From the NCBI RefSeq assembly GCF_017353175.1, contig NZ_JAFMYW010000004.1, positions 372,001 to 436,000 of the forward strand: a stretch of 64,000 bases of DNA, in the 5' to 3' direction. Source of the DNA: Fibrella forsythiae. Lineage in GTDB: Bacteria > Bacteroidota > Bacteroidia > Cytophagales > Spirosomataceae. Position numbers and translations under genes: made by a program. The notes under the pieces are model-generated. The model was not told the origin of the DNA. It did no database searches and was given only the letters and a program-made list of their open reading frames with translations. Below are positions 42,643 to 52,400 of the stretch, in pieces; position 1 is the stretch's first letter; each line of letters opens with the position of its first letter.

Positions 42643-43383
42643 ATGAACTTATTCCAGATATTCTCTGACATTGAAAAAATTGACGGCGACGCCCCCGAAC
42701 GGTTAGCTTATTACAGCCGGCGTAACTGGCTGAAAATGGGTAAGCGGGTGTCAGCTGCCGTAGCTGCTCCGGCCGTGGTAGCCGCCACCATTAACGATGC
42801 CTACGCCCAAAGCTCCGGCGTTGTGGCTGCGCTGAACTTCGCCCTTACGCTTGAATACCTTGAAGATGAATACTACCGTACGGCCATAGGTACGTCGGGC
42901 CTCATTCCGGCGTCGGATCTGGCAGTTATTGGTCAGATCAGTAAGCACGAGATAGCCCACGTAGCCCTGCTGAAAGGTGCCCTTGGTGCCGCCGCCGTAG
43001 CCAAACCTGCGTTTAAATTTGGCACGGTATTCAGCAGCTACCAGACCTTTCTGACGGCCGCCCAGGCGTTTGAAGATACCGGCGTTCGGGCATACAAAGG
43101 GCAGGCAGGTGCTTTGCTGGGCACTGATCAACTGACTGTAGCACTCCAGATTCACTCCGTAGAGGCACGCCATGCAGCTGAGGTACGTCGCCTGCGCGGG
43201 CTCCGTGGCTGGATTACTGACGGTGATACCGGAGCGGTGTATGCAGGTGAAGAAATCACCGCACAGGCTGGCGTTGACCTGGTATCGCTAACGGGAAAAT
43301 CAGCCGTTCGCGCTCGCGAGTCGTTTGATGAGCCACTGACTAAAGAGCAGGTTCTGGCCATTGCAGCGCCTTATCTGGCATAG
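42643..43383 (+). CDS. Exported ferritin-like domain protein (Ferritin_2), paralogue
   Basis: A 246-residue protein with a long N-terminal region before a twin-Arg signal (YYSRRNWLKMGKRVSAAVAAPAVVAATI, cleavage near DAYAQS). The bundle has VVAALNFALTLEYLEDEYYRTAIG, QISKHEIAHVALLKGALG and QIHSVEARHAAEVRRL, with the same ExxH pairs as its neighbour. Pairs of such proteins are common in Cytophagales; iron binding is inferred from family, and electron or oxygen chemistry is unknown. A perfect terminator follows the stop. Confidence 0.9.
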   Translation: MNLFQIFSDIEKIDGDAPERLAYYSRRNWLKMGKRVSAAVAAPAVVAATINDAYAQSSGVVAALNFALTLEYLEDEYYRTAIGTSGLIPASDLAVIGQISKHEIAHVALLKGALGAAAVAKPAFKFGTVFSSYQTFLTAAQAFEDTGVRAYKGQAGALLGTDQLTVALQIHSVEARHAAEVRRLRGLRGWITDGDTGAVYAGEEITAQAGVDLVSLTGKSAVRARESFDEPLTKEQVLAIAAPYLA

Positions 43384-43393
43384 TCGGTAGATA

Positions 43394-43461
43394 TCCATTG
43401 GTAACAAATGAAAAAGGGATAGACTTATCAGTCTGTCCTTTTTTCATTTGTTACCAATGGA
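43394..43461. terminator. Perfect 22-bp hairpin terminator
   Basis: TCCATTGGTAACAAATGAAAAA (43394-43415) pairs exactly with 43440-43461, and the stem continues as GGATAGAC/GTCTGTCC with one G-U pair around TTATCA. It starts 11 bases after the ferritin-like gene and ends that operon. Confidence 0.9.
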
Positions 43462-43562
43462 TACATTTACAGTTCGTTTACTAAACATCTATAGCCAGAT
43501 TGAGTGTTATAGCATGTACCACACTACAGAAGGGAAATCTGGCGAAACATCGTGGGATGTAG

Positions 43563-43595
43563 TTGCGCTTTTCCCCAACTAAGCCTGTATATTTG
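43563..43595 (+). promoter_or_regulatory. Promoter of the ECF sigma factor gene
   Basis: TTG (43563-43565), 22 bases, then TATATTTG (43588-43595) fits the Bacteroidota -33/-7 pattern. Transcription would start near 43602, which excludes the TTG at 43563 as translation start and supports TTG 43617. Confidence 0.65.
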
Positions 43596-43616
43596 GCTTC
43601 AAAACCAATCATCAAC

Positions 43617-44183
43617 TTGAAACGAAGCTCGCCTCTTTCTGACGAATCAGTTCTTGTCGATCAGCTACTTAAGCGCGACGACAAGGCGTTTCAGTGGTTG
43701 TACGAACACTACTCAGCCGCGCTATATGGCGTTTTGCTAAAGATCGTCAGAGAGGAAGAACAAGCGCAGGATTTATTGCAGGACGTATTTGTAAAGATCT
43801 GGAATAACCTCAGCAGTTACGATACCCAGAAAGGCAGACTGTTTACCTGGATGCTGAATATTGCCCGTAACACGGCAATTGACAGTATTCGGTCGGGTAA
43901 GGCTATGAGCCGTCCTGCTTCTGCACAGACCATTTCGACTGATGATGAAGGCACATATACCGTTGACCGCCAATATTCAGTTGCCCCCGAAAACACTGAC
44001 TTTATTGGGCTGAAAGACGTAGTCGATAAACTACGTCCCGACCGCAAGCAACTCATTGACCTCGTTTATTTTAACGGATATACTCACGAGGAGGCTGCCG
44101 AGGAGTTATCGCTTCCTTTGGGCACAGTAAAAACCCGAATACGATCGGCCCTTCAGGAGCTGAAACAGCTATTCAACCGGTGA
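43617..44183 (+). CDS. RNA polymerase ECF sigma factor (sigma-70 family)
   Basis: A 188-residue ECF sigma factor with region 2 (DDKAFQWLYEHYSAALYGVLLKIVREEEQAQDLLQDVFVKIWNNL, GRLFTWMLNIARNTAIDSIR) and region 4 (DRKQLIDLVYFNGYTHEEAAEELSLPLGTVKTRIRSALQELKQLF). TTG 43617 is chosen because a promoter lies just upstream and the family N-terminus fits; an earlier frame start at 43563 falls in the promoter. An anti-sigma gene usually follows this type (RskA-like), but the next 210 bases contain none and then a holin-like gene starts. Confidence 0.9.
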   Translation: MKRSSPLSDESVLVDQLLKRDDKAFQWLYEHYSAALYGVLLKIVREEEQAQDLLQDVFVKIWNNLSSYDTQKGRLFTWMLNIARNTAIDSIRSGKAMSRPASAQTISTDDEGTYTVDRQYSVAPENTDFIGLKDVVDKLRPDRKQLIDLVYFNGYTHEEAAEELSLPLGTVKTRIRSALQELKQLFNR

Positions 44184-44393
44184 CAACTGTCGCCTTTTTT
44201 CTACATTCCCGTCGCCAAATAGGTATTATTTCTCGTTCCATTCCCTAACGAACGGTTCTCGCACCCCTTATCTTTTACAGCTCTTTATCAGCAACTTACG
44301 TAAACGGTTGATCGTAACCTACGGTGTTCTAAACAAAGTGGGGCGTTATTTGTCTATTACCTATAAGTACATGGACAAAGCACACAACCCGTC

Positions 44394-44819
44394 ATGTTAG
44401 AACGTCTGGAAGAAATTCGCGAAAATATATTTCGCTACATAGAAGCCCGTATCGAGCTTTTCACACTCGAAACCCGGGGCAAGGTAGAGGAAGGAGCCGT
44501 GACGGCAGTTCACGGCGTGATTTTGGGCTTTTTAGCTACTATCACCACCATCTTTTTATTCATCTTACTGGCTGCCTGGATCAACGAGGCCACTGATAGC
44601 AGGTACGTTGGTTTCCTGATCGTGGCCGTCCTTTTTCTGGTGTTGACTATCATATGGGCCATTTCCAAGCCCTCAATGACCGGCATAATTCGCAAAATTG
44701 CCTATAAGGCAATGAAGGAAAGTCAGGAGAAAAAAGCCAACGACAAGTCGCAGGCTATTCAGGATCTGATGACGCAGACGTCGAAATCATTGAATGAAAG
44801 TGGTCAGTATCTGCGGTAA
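44394..44819 (+). CDS. Phage holin family (Phage_holin_3_6-like) membrane protein
   Basis: A 141-residue protein: an N-terminal amphipathic helix (ERLEEIRENIFRYIEARIELFTLETRGK), two membrane helices (about 40-62 and 72-92), and a basic, polar C-terminal tail. This is the layout of Phage_holin_3_6/DUF1469 proteins, which in free-living bacteria are envelope proteins rather than lysis factors. It is 74 bases before a YtxH-like gene; such pairs often occur together in stress-response loci. No phage genes surround it. Confidence 0.8.
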   Translation: MLERLEEIRENIFRYIEARIELFTLETRGKVEEGAVTAVHGVILGFLATITTIFLFILLAAWINEATDSRYVGFLIVAVLFLVLTIIWAISKPSMTGIIRKIAYKAMKESQEKKANDKSQAIQDLMTQTSKSLNESGQYLR

Positions 44820-44893
44820 CCATTTTCATTGACTATCTAACCACAAAATCAGTATACTCAACATTTTTCGTTTATTTTTAGCCTGTTAAACTC

Positions 44894-45415
44894 ATGGAAG
44901 ACCCTAAAGTACCTTTTGCTGACACTACTGCCCGCCGCGCCCAACTAATGGAGGCCACCGAACGTTTCAAATCGTCAATTCAGGACAGTGTTGACTCGTT
45001 AAAAACAGACGCCTCTGAGGTCGGAAAAACAACAGCATTGGTAGCAGGTGTGGCTTTCGGTGTATTTTTGCTGGCAAGCCTGATTCTACCCAAGTCAGAT
45101 GAATACAGGTATGCTGAAAAGTATGGCGAACCTGATGATCGTGATTATTCAGATGATGACGATGATGACGAAAGCTACCGGTCTCGGCCACAGAGAGCCA
45201 TTCGTCAGCAGGCCAAAGAAACACAGAAGTCAGCTGCCGCTACTGGTTTAATTGGTGGTTTACTGACGTCAGTACTCACCAACATCGCGCGTGAGCAGAT
45301 AAGTGGTTTACTGACTCGAATTCGGACAAATAATGCAATCAACCCCACAGCGCAACCCGCTGATGCTCAATACCACGAAAAAGCCTCGAATCAACCTGTC
45401 AGCTATTCTGAATAG
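44894..45415 (+). CDS. YtxH-like membrane protein of unknown function
   Basis: A 173-residue protein with one membrane helix (TTALVAGVAFGVFLLASLIL, about 46-65), a helical N-terminus (RRAQLMEATERFKSSIQDSVDSLKTDASEVGK) and an acidic stretch of consecutive Asp residues (DYSDDDDDDE). A second hydrophobic part (GLIGGLLTSVLTNIAREQISGLL) follows. It pairs with the preceding holin-like gene. The 3' end overlaps the next gene by 83 bases in another frame. Confidence 0.75.
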   Translation: MEDPKVPFADTTARRAQLMEATERFKSSIQDSVDSLKTDASEVGKTTALVAGVAFGVFLLASLILPKSDEYRYAEKYGEPDDRDYSDDDDDDESYRSRPQRAIRQQAKETQKSAAATGLIGGLLTSVLTNIAREQISGLLTRIRTNNAINPTAQPADAQYHEKASNQPVSYSE

Positions 45416-46157
45416 CTATAAGGAGTCGGGACGGAAATCGTTTGCCGTATTGCTCGACCCGGACAAGGTTGGGCAATACGATTTTACTGAAACTGTCAGC
45501 CGGGCCGTAGCGCATCAGGCTGACTTTTTTTTCGTAGGAGGCAGCCTGATTACCGATTATGTCCAGCATGAGATGATCGTTGCCATCCGGAAACAAACCG
45601 ACACACCAGTCATCATTTTTCCCGGAAACTCACTCCACATCGACGTATCAGCCGATTCGTTATTGCTGCTATCGTTGATCTCGGGGCGAAACCCGGACCT
45701 GTTGATTGGCCAGCACGTTATTGCCGCCCCGTTACTCAAACGAAGCGGCCTTGACATTGTCTCGACGGCCTACATGCTTGTTGATGCTGGCGCACAAACA
45801 ACCGTATCGTATATCAGCAATACGATGCCCCTCCCTCACGACAAACCCGGTGTAGCTGCCTGCACGGCGATGGCCGGTGAGTTACTCGGCCTGAAACTAA
45901 CGTACCTGGACGCCGGTAGCGGCGCTCGCCGCCCGGTACCAGCCACCCTGATCGCTGCCGTTCGGGAAGCAGTAGACACACCAATCGTTGTTGGCGGTGG
46001 CATCAACTCGGGCGAAAAAGCCTATGAAGCCCTGAAAGCAGGTGCCGATCTGATTGTGATAGGCAACGGTATTGAACAAAATCCGGACCTGCTTCCTGAA
46101 ATTGCCGCAGCCGTTTCGTCGTTTAATACGAAACCAGTTCAGGATTTTCAGGCTTAA
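45333..46157 (+). CDS. Geranylgeranylglyceryl/heptaprenylglyceryl phosphate synthase
   Basis: A 274-residue TIM-barrel prenyltransferase of the GGGPS/PcrB family, which joins glycerol 1-phosphate to a polyprenyl diphosphate by an ether bond. Motifs: SFAVLLDPDKV, ADFFFVGGSLIT, IIFPGNSLHI, YLDAGSGARRPVP and IVVGGGINSGEKAYEALKAGADLIVIGN with the phosphate-binding loop. Bacteroidota are known to carry this family. The start at 45333 lies in the end of the previous gene; ATG 45363 is an alternative. Substrate chain length cannot be read. Confidence 0.92.
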   Translation: MQSTPQRNPLMLNTTKKPRINLSAILNSYKESGRKSFAVLLDPDKVGQYDFTETVSRAVAHQADFFFVGGSLITDYVQHEMIVAIRKQTDTPVIIFPGNSLHIDVSADSLLLLSLISGRNPDLLIGQHVIAAPLLKRSGLDIVSTAYMLVDAGAQTTVSYISNTMPLPHDKPGVAACTAMAGELLGLKLTYLDAGSGARRPVPATLIAAVREAVDTPIVVGGGINSGEKAYEALKAGADLIVIGNGIEQNPDLLPEIAAAVSSFNTKPVQDFQA

Positions 46158-46194
46158 TGATCCTCTTTTCCCCCAGGCAACCAGTTACCATTAC

Positions 46195-46659
46195 ATGAAT
46201 TACTTTTCGTTGAAAACGCCTTCCGTGATTTACCGGATAGCCTTGTTTACGTTGTTATCCTGCCTGACCGGCGCGACCACATGGGCCCAGAAAAAACCAT
46301 CCCGAACGTACCCAGGCCGCTTCTACACATCGGTTGAAAAGCTGGCGCAATATCCGGGTGGCCAGGAAGCCATGCTCATGTTTCTGGCCAAAAACATTCA
46401 GTTTCCAAGTACGCTCGATCGGATCAAATACAAAACCGGCCCCATTAAGGTGCGATTCATTATCGCCCCGGACGGCACTCTGCACGATATTACCGTCGAC
46501 TCTCAGCCTGTGCTTATTCCGGAAGCCGAAAAAGGCATGGACGAGTACCGGATCAGCATCATCCACGCCATCGAAAAAATGCCTCGCTGGAAACCCGCGC
46601 AAATGGGTGGCGAACCCGTGGCCATGCTCTACACGATCCCACTAAAAGTTGACAACTGA
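46195..46659 (+). CDS. TonB C-terminal domain protein, periplasmic
   Basis: A 154-residue protein with a signal peptide (IYRIALFTLLSCLTGATTWAQ) and a TonB-like C-terminal domain: YPGGQEAMLMFLAKNIQFPS, GPIKVRFIIAPDGTLHDITVDSQPV and IHAIEKMPRWKPAQMGGEPVAMLYTIPLKV. There is no N-terminal transmembrane anchor, so it is not a classical TonB; such short secreted forms are common in Bacteroidota. ATG 46195 gives the signal peptide; an in-frame start at 46072 does not. Confidence 0.85.
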   Translation: MNYFSLKTPSVIYRIALFTLLSCLTGATTWAQKKPSRTYPGRFYTSVEKLAQYPGGQEAMLMFLAKNIQFPSTLDRIKYKTGPIKVRFIIAPDGTLHDITVDSQPVLIPEAEKGMDEYRISIIHAIEKMPRWKPAQMGGEPVAMLYTIPLKVDN

Positions 46660-46776
46660 AGTAACTATCAGATTCAGGGTGCGTGATATGGGATTTTGCG
46701 CTGCTTCATTCAGCCATACTGTGGACTTGCAACGACGGATGCTATATCCGGCACCTTAAACCTGAACTCATTGACC

Positions 46777-48033
46777 ATGAAAGTCTATAAATTTGGTGGG
46801 GCTTCGGTGCGTGATGCGGCGGGTATCCGCAACGTCGGTACAATTATTCAGCGAGAGGCGGGCAACGACCTGGTTGTGGTGGTATCTGCCATGGGAAAGA
46901 CCACCAACGCCCTGGAGGAGATCGTTGTCAGCTACATGGCTGGCCGAACGGATGAAGCCCTGTTACGCTGGCAGAACGTAGTTATTGCCCACGAACTAAT
47001 TATCGCTGAATTTGAACTACCCGACGAACTGCTGGCACCTATCCGAAATCTGTTTTCATCGGTAGCCGCTAAACTTACTACACCTTCGCCGGGCAGTTAC
47101 GATGCGGTCTACGATCAGCTTGTGTCAATAGGTGAACTGGTTTCGACCCGAATCGTGGCGGCTTACCTGATCCACATTGGCCTGACTGTTCGCTGGGCCG
47201 ATGCCCGGCAGTTGGTTCGTACCGACGATACCTTCCGAGAAGGGAAAGTTGACTGGACAGCCACTCAATCGCTTATTCAGGATTTCGCGGACGACAAAAC
47301 AGGCCTGGTCATTACGCAGGGATTCATTGGGGGTACTTCCGACGGAGAAACAACAACCCTTGGCCGGGAAGGATCAGATTATTCAGCGGCGATTTTTGGC
47401 TACAGCCTGGGGGCCGAGAGCATCACGATCTGGAAAGACGTACCTGGCGTTCTGAACGCCGACCCACGCTATTTCGACGAAACGGTGCTGCTCCCTTCGT
47501 TGACGTACCAAGATGCTACCGAACTGGCCTATTACGGTGCAACGGTCATTCATCCGAAAACAATAAAGCCGCTGCAGAACAAGGGCATTCCACTCTACGT
47601 AAAGTCGTTTCTGAAACCCGACCAGCCAGGTACGTTGGTTGGCGCTCACACTGTTGACAAAACAACTCCATCGTTTATTTTCAAAGTGAATCAATTGCTG
47701 ATCTCACTTCACCCAACCGATTTCTCATTTATCGCGGAAGATAATCTGAGCCTGATTTTTGGCCTGTTCGCCACGGCGGGGGTGAAAATTAATTTGATGC
47801 AGAACACAGCACTGAGCTTTTCTGTCGTCGTTGACAGCAAACCCGACCGTATTCCCGACCTGCTGGAACGCCTACGCGGCCATTTTCGGGTTACCTACAA
47901 CGAAGCGCTGGAGTTGATCACCATCCGTCATTACGATCAAAGCACTATCGATCGGGTACTTGTAGGCAAAAAGCTGCTACTGGAGCAGAAAAGCCGCAGC
48001 ACAGTGCAATTGGTGGCGAGGGATGAAAGTTGA
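46777..48033 (+). CDS. lysC: Aspartate kinase
   Basis: Aspartokinase phosphorylates L-aspartate at the head of lysine, threonine and methionine synthesis. The 418-residue protein starts MKVYKFGGASVRDAAGIRN, has VVSAMGKTTNALE, QGFIGGTSDGETTTLGREGSDYSAAIFGYSLGAESITIWKDVPGVLNADPR, and a C-terminal regulatory ACT region from about 300. It is monofunctional; no homoserine dehydrogenase domain follows. ATG 46777 is chosen. The gene symbol is by family; the isozyme class is not certain. Confidence 0.93.
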   Translation: MKVYKFGGASVRDAAGIRNVGTIIQREAGNDLVVVVSAMGKTTNALEEIVVSYMAGRTDEALLRWQNVVIAHELIIAEFELPDELLAPIRNLFSSVAAKLTTPSPGSYDAVYDQLVSIGELVSTRIVAAYLIHIGLTVRWADARQLVRTDDTFREGKVDWTATQSLIQDFADDKTGLVITQGFIGGTSDGETTTLGREGSDYSAAIFGYSLGAESITIWKDVPGVLNADPRYFDETVLLPSLTYQDATELAYYGATVIHPKTIKPLQNKGIPLYVKSFLKPDQPGTLVGAHTVDKTTPSFIFKVNQLLISLHPTDFSFIAEDNLSLIFGLFATAGVKINLMQNTALSFSVVVDSKPDRIPDLLERLRGHFRVTYNEALELITIRHYDQSTIDRVLVGKKLLLEQKSRSTVQLVARDES

Positions 48034-48053
48034 CGGTTTAGAAGGTGTCCTCT

Positions 48054-48119
48054 CTTCGGTCCTCTGTTGCGCTGCTAACGTACCTGATTGTGGTTTAGCA
48101 GCGCAACAGAGGACCGAAG
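48054..48119. repeat. 25-bp perfect inverted repeat with GTTGCGCTGCTAA apex
   Basis: CTTCGGTCCTCTGTTGCGCTGCTAA (48054-48078) is the exact complement of 48095-48119; imperfect pairing extends to about 48040 and 48137. It lies between the convergent aspartate kinase and PorP/SprF genes and reaches into the last codons of the latter, so it likely terminates both. Confidence 0.85.
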
Positions 48120-48135
48120 ACAGAGAGAACACCTT

Positions 48136-49176
48136 TTAAAATTTCGGACACGACAGCATTCCTTTCTTCGGCTTATAGCGCGATTTGTTGCTTTCGGGAC
48201 GGTCGAAAATGTAGGAGATCGATATTTCGTGCGAACCGCCGCTGGCGAAGCCAAGCGTCGAAATCGTGGCATCATAGCTGTATCCGATCGAGAACTTGTC
48301 AGCACGGTAACCAATCAGGCCCGCGAGGGCGTCGTGGTTATTGATCCGCTGATCGTATTTCTTAAACGGAATTCCCCGGTAGTAGGCGCCGATCGTAATG
48401 GGCGAATAGGTTAGATACGCGCCCAAATCGAGTTGATCATACTTACCCTGGAATTTGTAGTTTACTACAGGCGAAAAGCTGATCTCGCGATCCATCTCAT
48501 CGCCATAGCCCGTAAAGCCTGTTAACGGAATGCGCAGGCCAGCCTGGAACGAGCCTTTGATGGGTAACCGGCTACTGTTGGGTTCAAAAAAGCTCTGATC
48601 GGGCCGGCTGATGTGGTGCGCCGACGCGCCCACCCAGAACCAGTCGGAATAGAACAGGCCACCCGTTGAAAAATCGGCGTAACGGTTGTTGGGCGCGTTG
48701 GTCAACGCCGCAATAAGAGCATCGCTTGTGGTATTGCTGATTAGGCCCTGCGACGAAAACTGATCGCCGAAGGTGAGGCCAAAGTAATTAACGTTTCGGT
48801 TTACGTAACTGGCCTGTACCCCAAGCCGAACAAACGACGATTCGCTCACCTGGAACTGGTACGCATATTGCCCGGCTATTTCTGTAGACTGCACGGCCCC
48901 CTGCCCCTGGTTATCGCTCACGAGCATCAGACCAAAACCGCTGTTCAGTTTCGGAGCATAATAATCAAGGCCAACAACCGTAGTGACGTAGTTGGTAATG
49001 GCTGGCCACTGGTTACGGTAATTGATTGTGGCCCGCGGTGCCAGTGCCGACCCTGCAAAAGCCGGATTGAGGTACTGAGGGGCGGCATAAAACTGCGTAA
49101 ACTGCGGATCCTGTGCAAAACAGAGTGGGGTCAGCAGCAACGCCAGGAGGCAAAGAATCGTATATCGTATAACCAT
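48136..49176 (-). CDS. Type IX secretion system membrane protein, PorP/SprF family
   Basis: A 346-residue outer-membrane beta-barrel protein. It starts with a signal peptide (MVIRYTILCLLALLLTPLCFAQ) and the family motif QDPQFTQFYAAPQYLNPAFAGS, then TINYRNQWP. The rest alternates amphipathic strands, ending VGYSYDATISTLGFASGGSHEISISYIF-like. PorP/SprF proteins are partners of T9SS cargo with type B C-terminal domains and anchor them at the surface. It is divergent from exactly such a cargo gene at 49403. ATG 49176 is chosen over 49206. Confidence 0.92.
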   Translation of the reverse strand: MVIRYTILCLLALLLTPLCFAQDPQFTQFYAAPQYLNPAFAGSALAPRATINYRNQWPAITNYVTTVVGLDYYAPKLNSGFGLMLVSDNQGQGAVQSTEIAGQYAYQFQVSESSFVRLGVQASYVNRNVNYFGLTFGDQFSSQGLISNTTSDALIAALTNAPNNRYADFSTGGLFYSDWFWVGASAHHISRPDQSFFEPNSSRLPIKGSFQAGLRIPLTGFTGYGDEMDREISFSPVVNYKFQGKYDQLDLGAYLTYSPITIGAYYRGIPFKKYDQRINNHDALAGLIGYRADKFSIGYSYDATISTLGFASGGSHEISISYIFDRPESNKSRYKPKKGMLSCPKF

Positions 49177-49402
49177 GCTGGATAAGCAACGCAAATTCAT
49201 TGCCAAATGGGGTAAATGGTCGAAAATAGATTAGTACTAGCAGGCAATGGGTGGGTGAACAGGTATACGCTGAAGGGCTTCAAAAAGTGGCATCAAGTCA
49301 GCGGTTTAAAGGTAAAATTTTACGGGGCTGAATTCGTTTAGTATAACGTAACGGGTCTCTTCTCTGTTATATGATGGCCAGACTTTCGTTCTCTCTCAAC
49401 AA

Positions 49403-52400
49403 ATGGTATTCCAGGTAAGATACGCGCTCTTTTCAATCGCCTGGGCGGTGGTTTGGCTCTTGATGGGGATGACTACCAGTTTGGCCCAGACCTCGCCCAG
49501 ATCGGCATCCCTTATTCAACAAACTGAACAGGAAAACAAAATTAAGATTGTTGGCAGTTTGTGTACACCCGTTTCTTCAACCGGCACGCCCCCTTGCGGA
49601 AACGACCCTGTAAATTTCTACGACGTTGACCCCGCCGCTGACAAAGCGAAAACAAAATGGGTCATCGATGGAGGTTCGCCGCAAACGGGTATGGTCGCCA
49701 GTGCGTCATTTACCTCACCGGGGACAAAAACAATCACGATTACCCGCACAATCAGCACAACAGCGGCCTCAACATCGGTAGTTAGCTCTACCGCCCTACC
49801 CCCCACTACATTTACCGTATTGGTAGGTACGCCTCCGTCGCAGTTCCAGAACTGGCGCCCGGATACGACCATCTGTAAAGGTACGTCGATTACCCTTGAC
49901 CCTTACCCCAATGGCGCTCCCTCTTCTCCCTCGAGTACCAGTTTGACGTACCTGTGGTTTCCCAAGGGCGAGACAACTCAAAGCATCAGTACTACGGCGT
50001 CGGGCTGTTATTCGGTGGAAGTGACGAACGAAGCGGGTTGCTCCTACCAGGATCGAATACGGGTAAGCCTGTGTCCGGAAGAAAGCGGCTCGCCGGGATC
50101 GAAATGGTATTTTGGCAACAACGCGGGCCTCGACTTTGGTGGTGATAGCCCTCAGCCTCTTACCGACGGTAAATTATCAACCATTGAAGGATCGGCCTCA
50201 ATTACTGATACGAAAGGCAACATTCTGTTTTACAGCGATGGTATTACCGTATACGATAAAGACGGTAAACCCATGCAGGTGTATGACCCTGTCAGCGGAT
50301 CGTTGACCAGCAGTTCGGCCGTGTTGGGCGGAAACCAGCGCTCAACTCAGTCGGCGATTATTGTGCCGAAGCCTGTTTGCCGGGGTTGCGATTACCTCTA
50401 CTATGTGTATACGACCGCCGAAATCAACGGAACGCGCCAGATCACGTATAGCGTGGTGGACATGCGCCGGAACAGCGGTAACGGAGCCGTAGTGCAGCAG
50501 AACCTTCCCGTAGTAACCTCCTCAACATCGGCCAGCAGCACCGAGCGTTCGGCGGCTGTCAGAAATGACAAAGACACGACTTATTGGGTACTCACCCACG
50601 ATTACGGCAGTAACTGTTTCCGGGTCGATCACCTGACCACGGCCACCGCCTCAACACAGCAACAATATTGTTTAGGTACCGCCCATGATTCGCCGTCTCG
50701 CGGAGAAGGACAGATCAAGATCGGCCCGGCCCCAACACCCCCCGTCACCACTACAGGTACGTCGGGTACCGTTAGCTCAGGAACAGTCGTGTCTGGTACA
50801 GCTACGGCGGGCAACAGCAATACAGCCGTCAGACCGGTGGCGGTAGTCATACCTGGCGACCCCAATAGTACAGATCCCGACCGACAGAAAAGCTACGTCG
50901 AACTATTCTCGTTTAACACCGAAACCGGGATACTAACCGGTCCTAACAAGAAAATTGACCTTGGACCTGCCCCACCCACCGCCTACGGGGTCGAATTCTC
51001 ACCCGACGGGTCCAAAGTCTACGTCAGTTTACTGGGCGAAGTCACCAGCGTCAGTGGTGTACAGACCCAGACAGGACCATCGCGCATCATTCAGTTTGAT
51101 ATCACCGTTGATGACCCGGTCAGTACCAGTGCGCTGATCGACGAGAGCACCACCCGGCAGTATGGCTCGCTTCAGATTGGCCCTGATGGTAAGATCTACG
51201 TAGCAGTGCAGGATCAACCCTCGCTGGGCGTCATCGACAATCCAAACGGAAGCGGCACCGTTACTACAAACCCCTTTGCCAAACCCCCTGTATTTACCGT
51301 ATCGGGACAGGATTTAGGCGGGAAAGTCAGTCAGTTGGGCTTGCCTAACCAGGTTGTTAACTTTACTGAACCATCGAGCAGTGCGGGCTTATCGGCCAGC
51401 AACGTTTGCGAAGGAGACCCTGTCACGTTCCAGATTACGCCCTATTGTCCCAAGCTGAAAGAGACGTATAATCTGACAGTCAGGAACAGCGCGGGAGCGG
51501 TAGTAGCCCAGATCCTTTCGTTCACGCAAACATCGCAGACCGTTCAGCTCAGCACGCCCGATACGTACTCAGCTACGCTCGATGTACGCGTGATCACATC
51601 AACCGGAGCCACCTGTACCACGGCTACAGCCGAAACATCGCTGACTGTTATTGAACAGCCCAAGCCATTCAGCGTGGGCCCTGATATCAACGTCTGTACC
51701 AACAAGCCCGTTTCGGTAACCATCAACGCAGAAGCGGAGGAATACGCCTGGGTTTTCAGAGGCCGTGTTTTCTCCAGATCCAAGGTATTGACAACGAGTA
51801 TACCGGGCTCATATACGGCCTTCATCGCGAATGGAGGCGAGTGTTTTGAGTCAGATGTTATCGAGATCAATATACGAATACCGCCCAGGTTAAATCTGGG
51901 CCCAGATCAAACCCTTTGCGAAAGCGGAACACGGACACTGGCCGTACCAGAAGTGCAGGGATACCAACAGTTTCAGTGGAGCACCGGCGCAACATCCCGT
52001 GAGATCAGCGTAACCCAGCCAGGTACGTATACCGTTACAGGTTCGTTTTCTACACTGGATGGCGTCGTCTGCTCAGCCGGAGATACCATTCAGGTCATTG
52101 GCGTGAAGAATCCGTTACTGACCACAACGCTGACAAACCCTGCGGGTTGCACCACCATTGATGGCGTCATTCTGGTACAGCCTGCCCCAACGCTGGTAGT
52201 ATCGGGTACCGCTTCGCCAACCAATTCGTTCACCTATTCCTGGACAACCGTTAGCGGTACGCCTATTTCAACAACCGGCAATTCGGCCTCAGCACTGACA
52301 CAGGGCGCTTACACAGTCAGCGTTACCGACGAGAATGCCTGCGTCACGAATGCATCGTTTGAACTGCGATCGAAAGCCCTTCCGCTGGCGCTGACTGCGC

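Noticed and set aside
44394-45415. Prophage lysis cassette suggested by the holin-like gene
   Set aside because: No endolysin or structural phage genes nearby; this holin-like family is common as ordinary envelope proteins.
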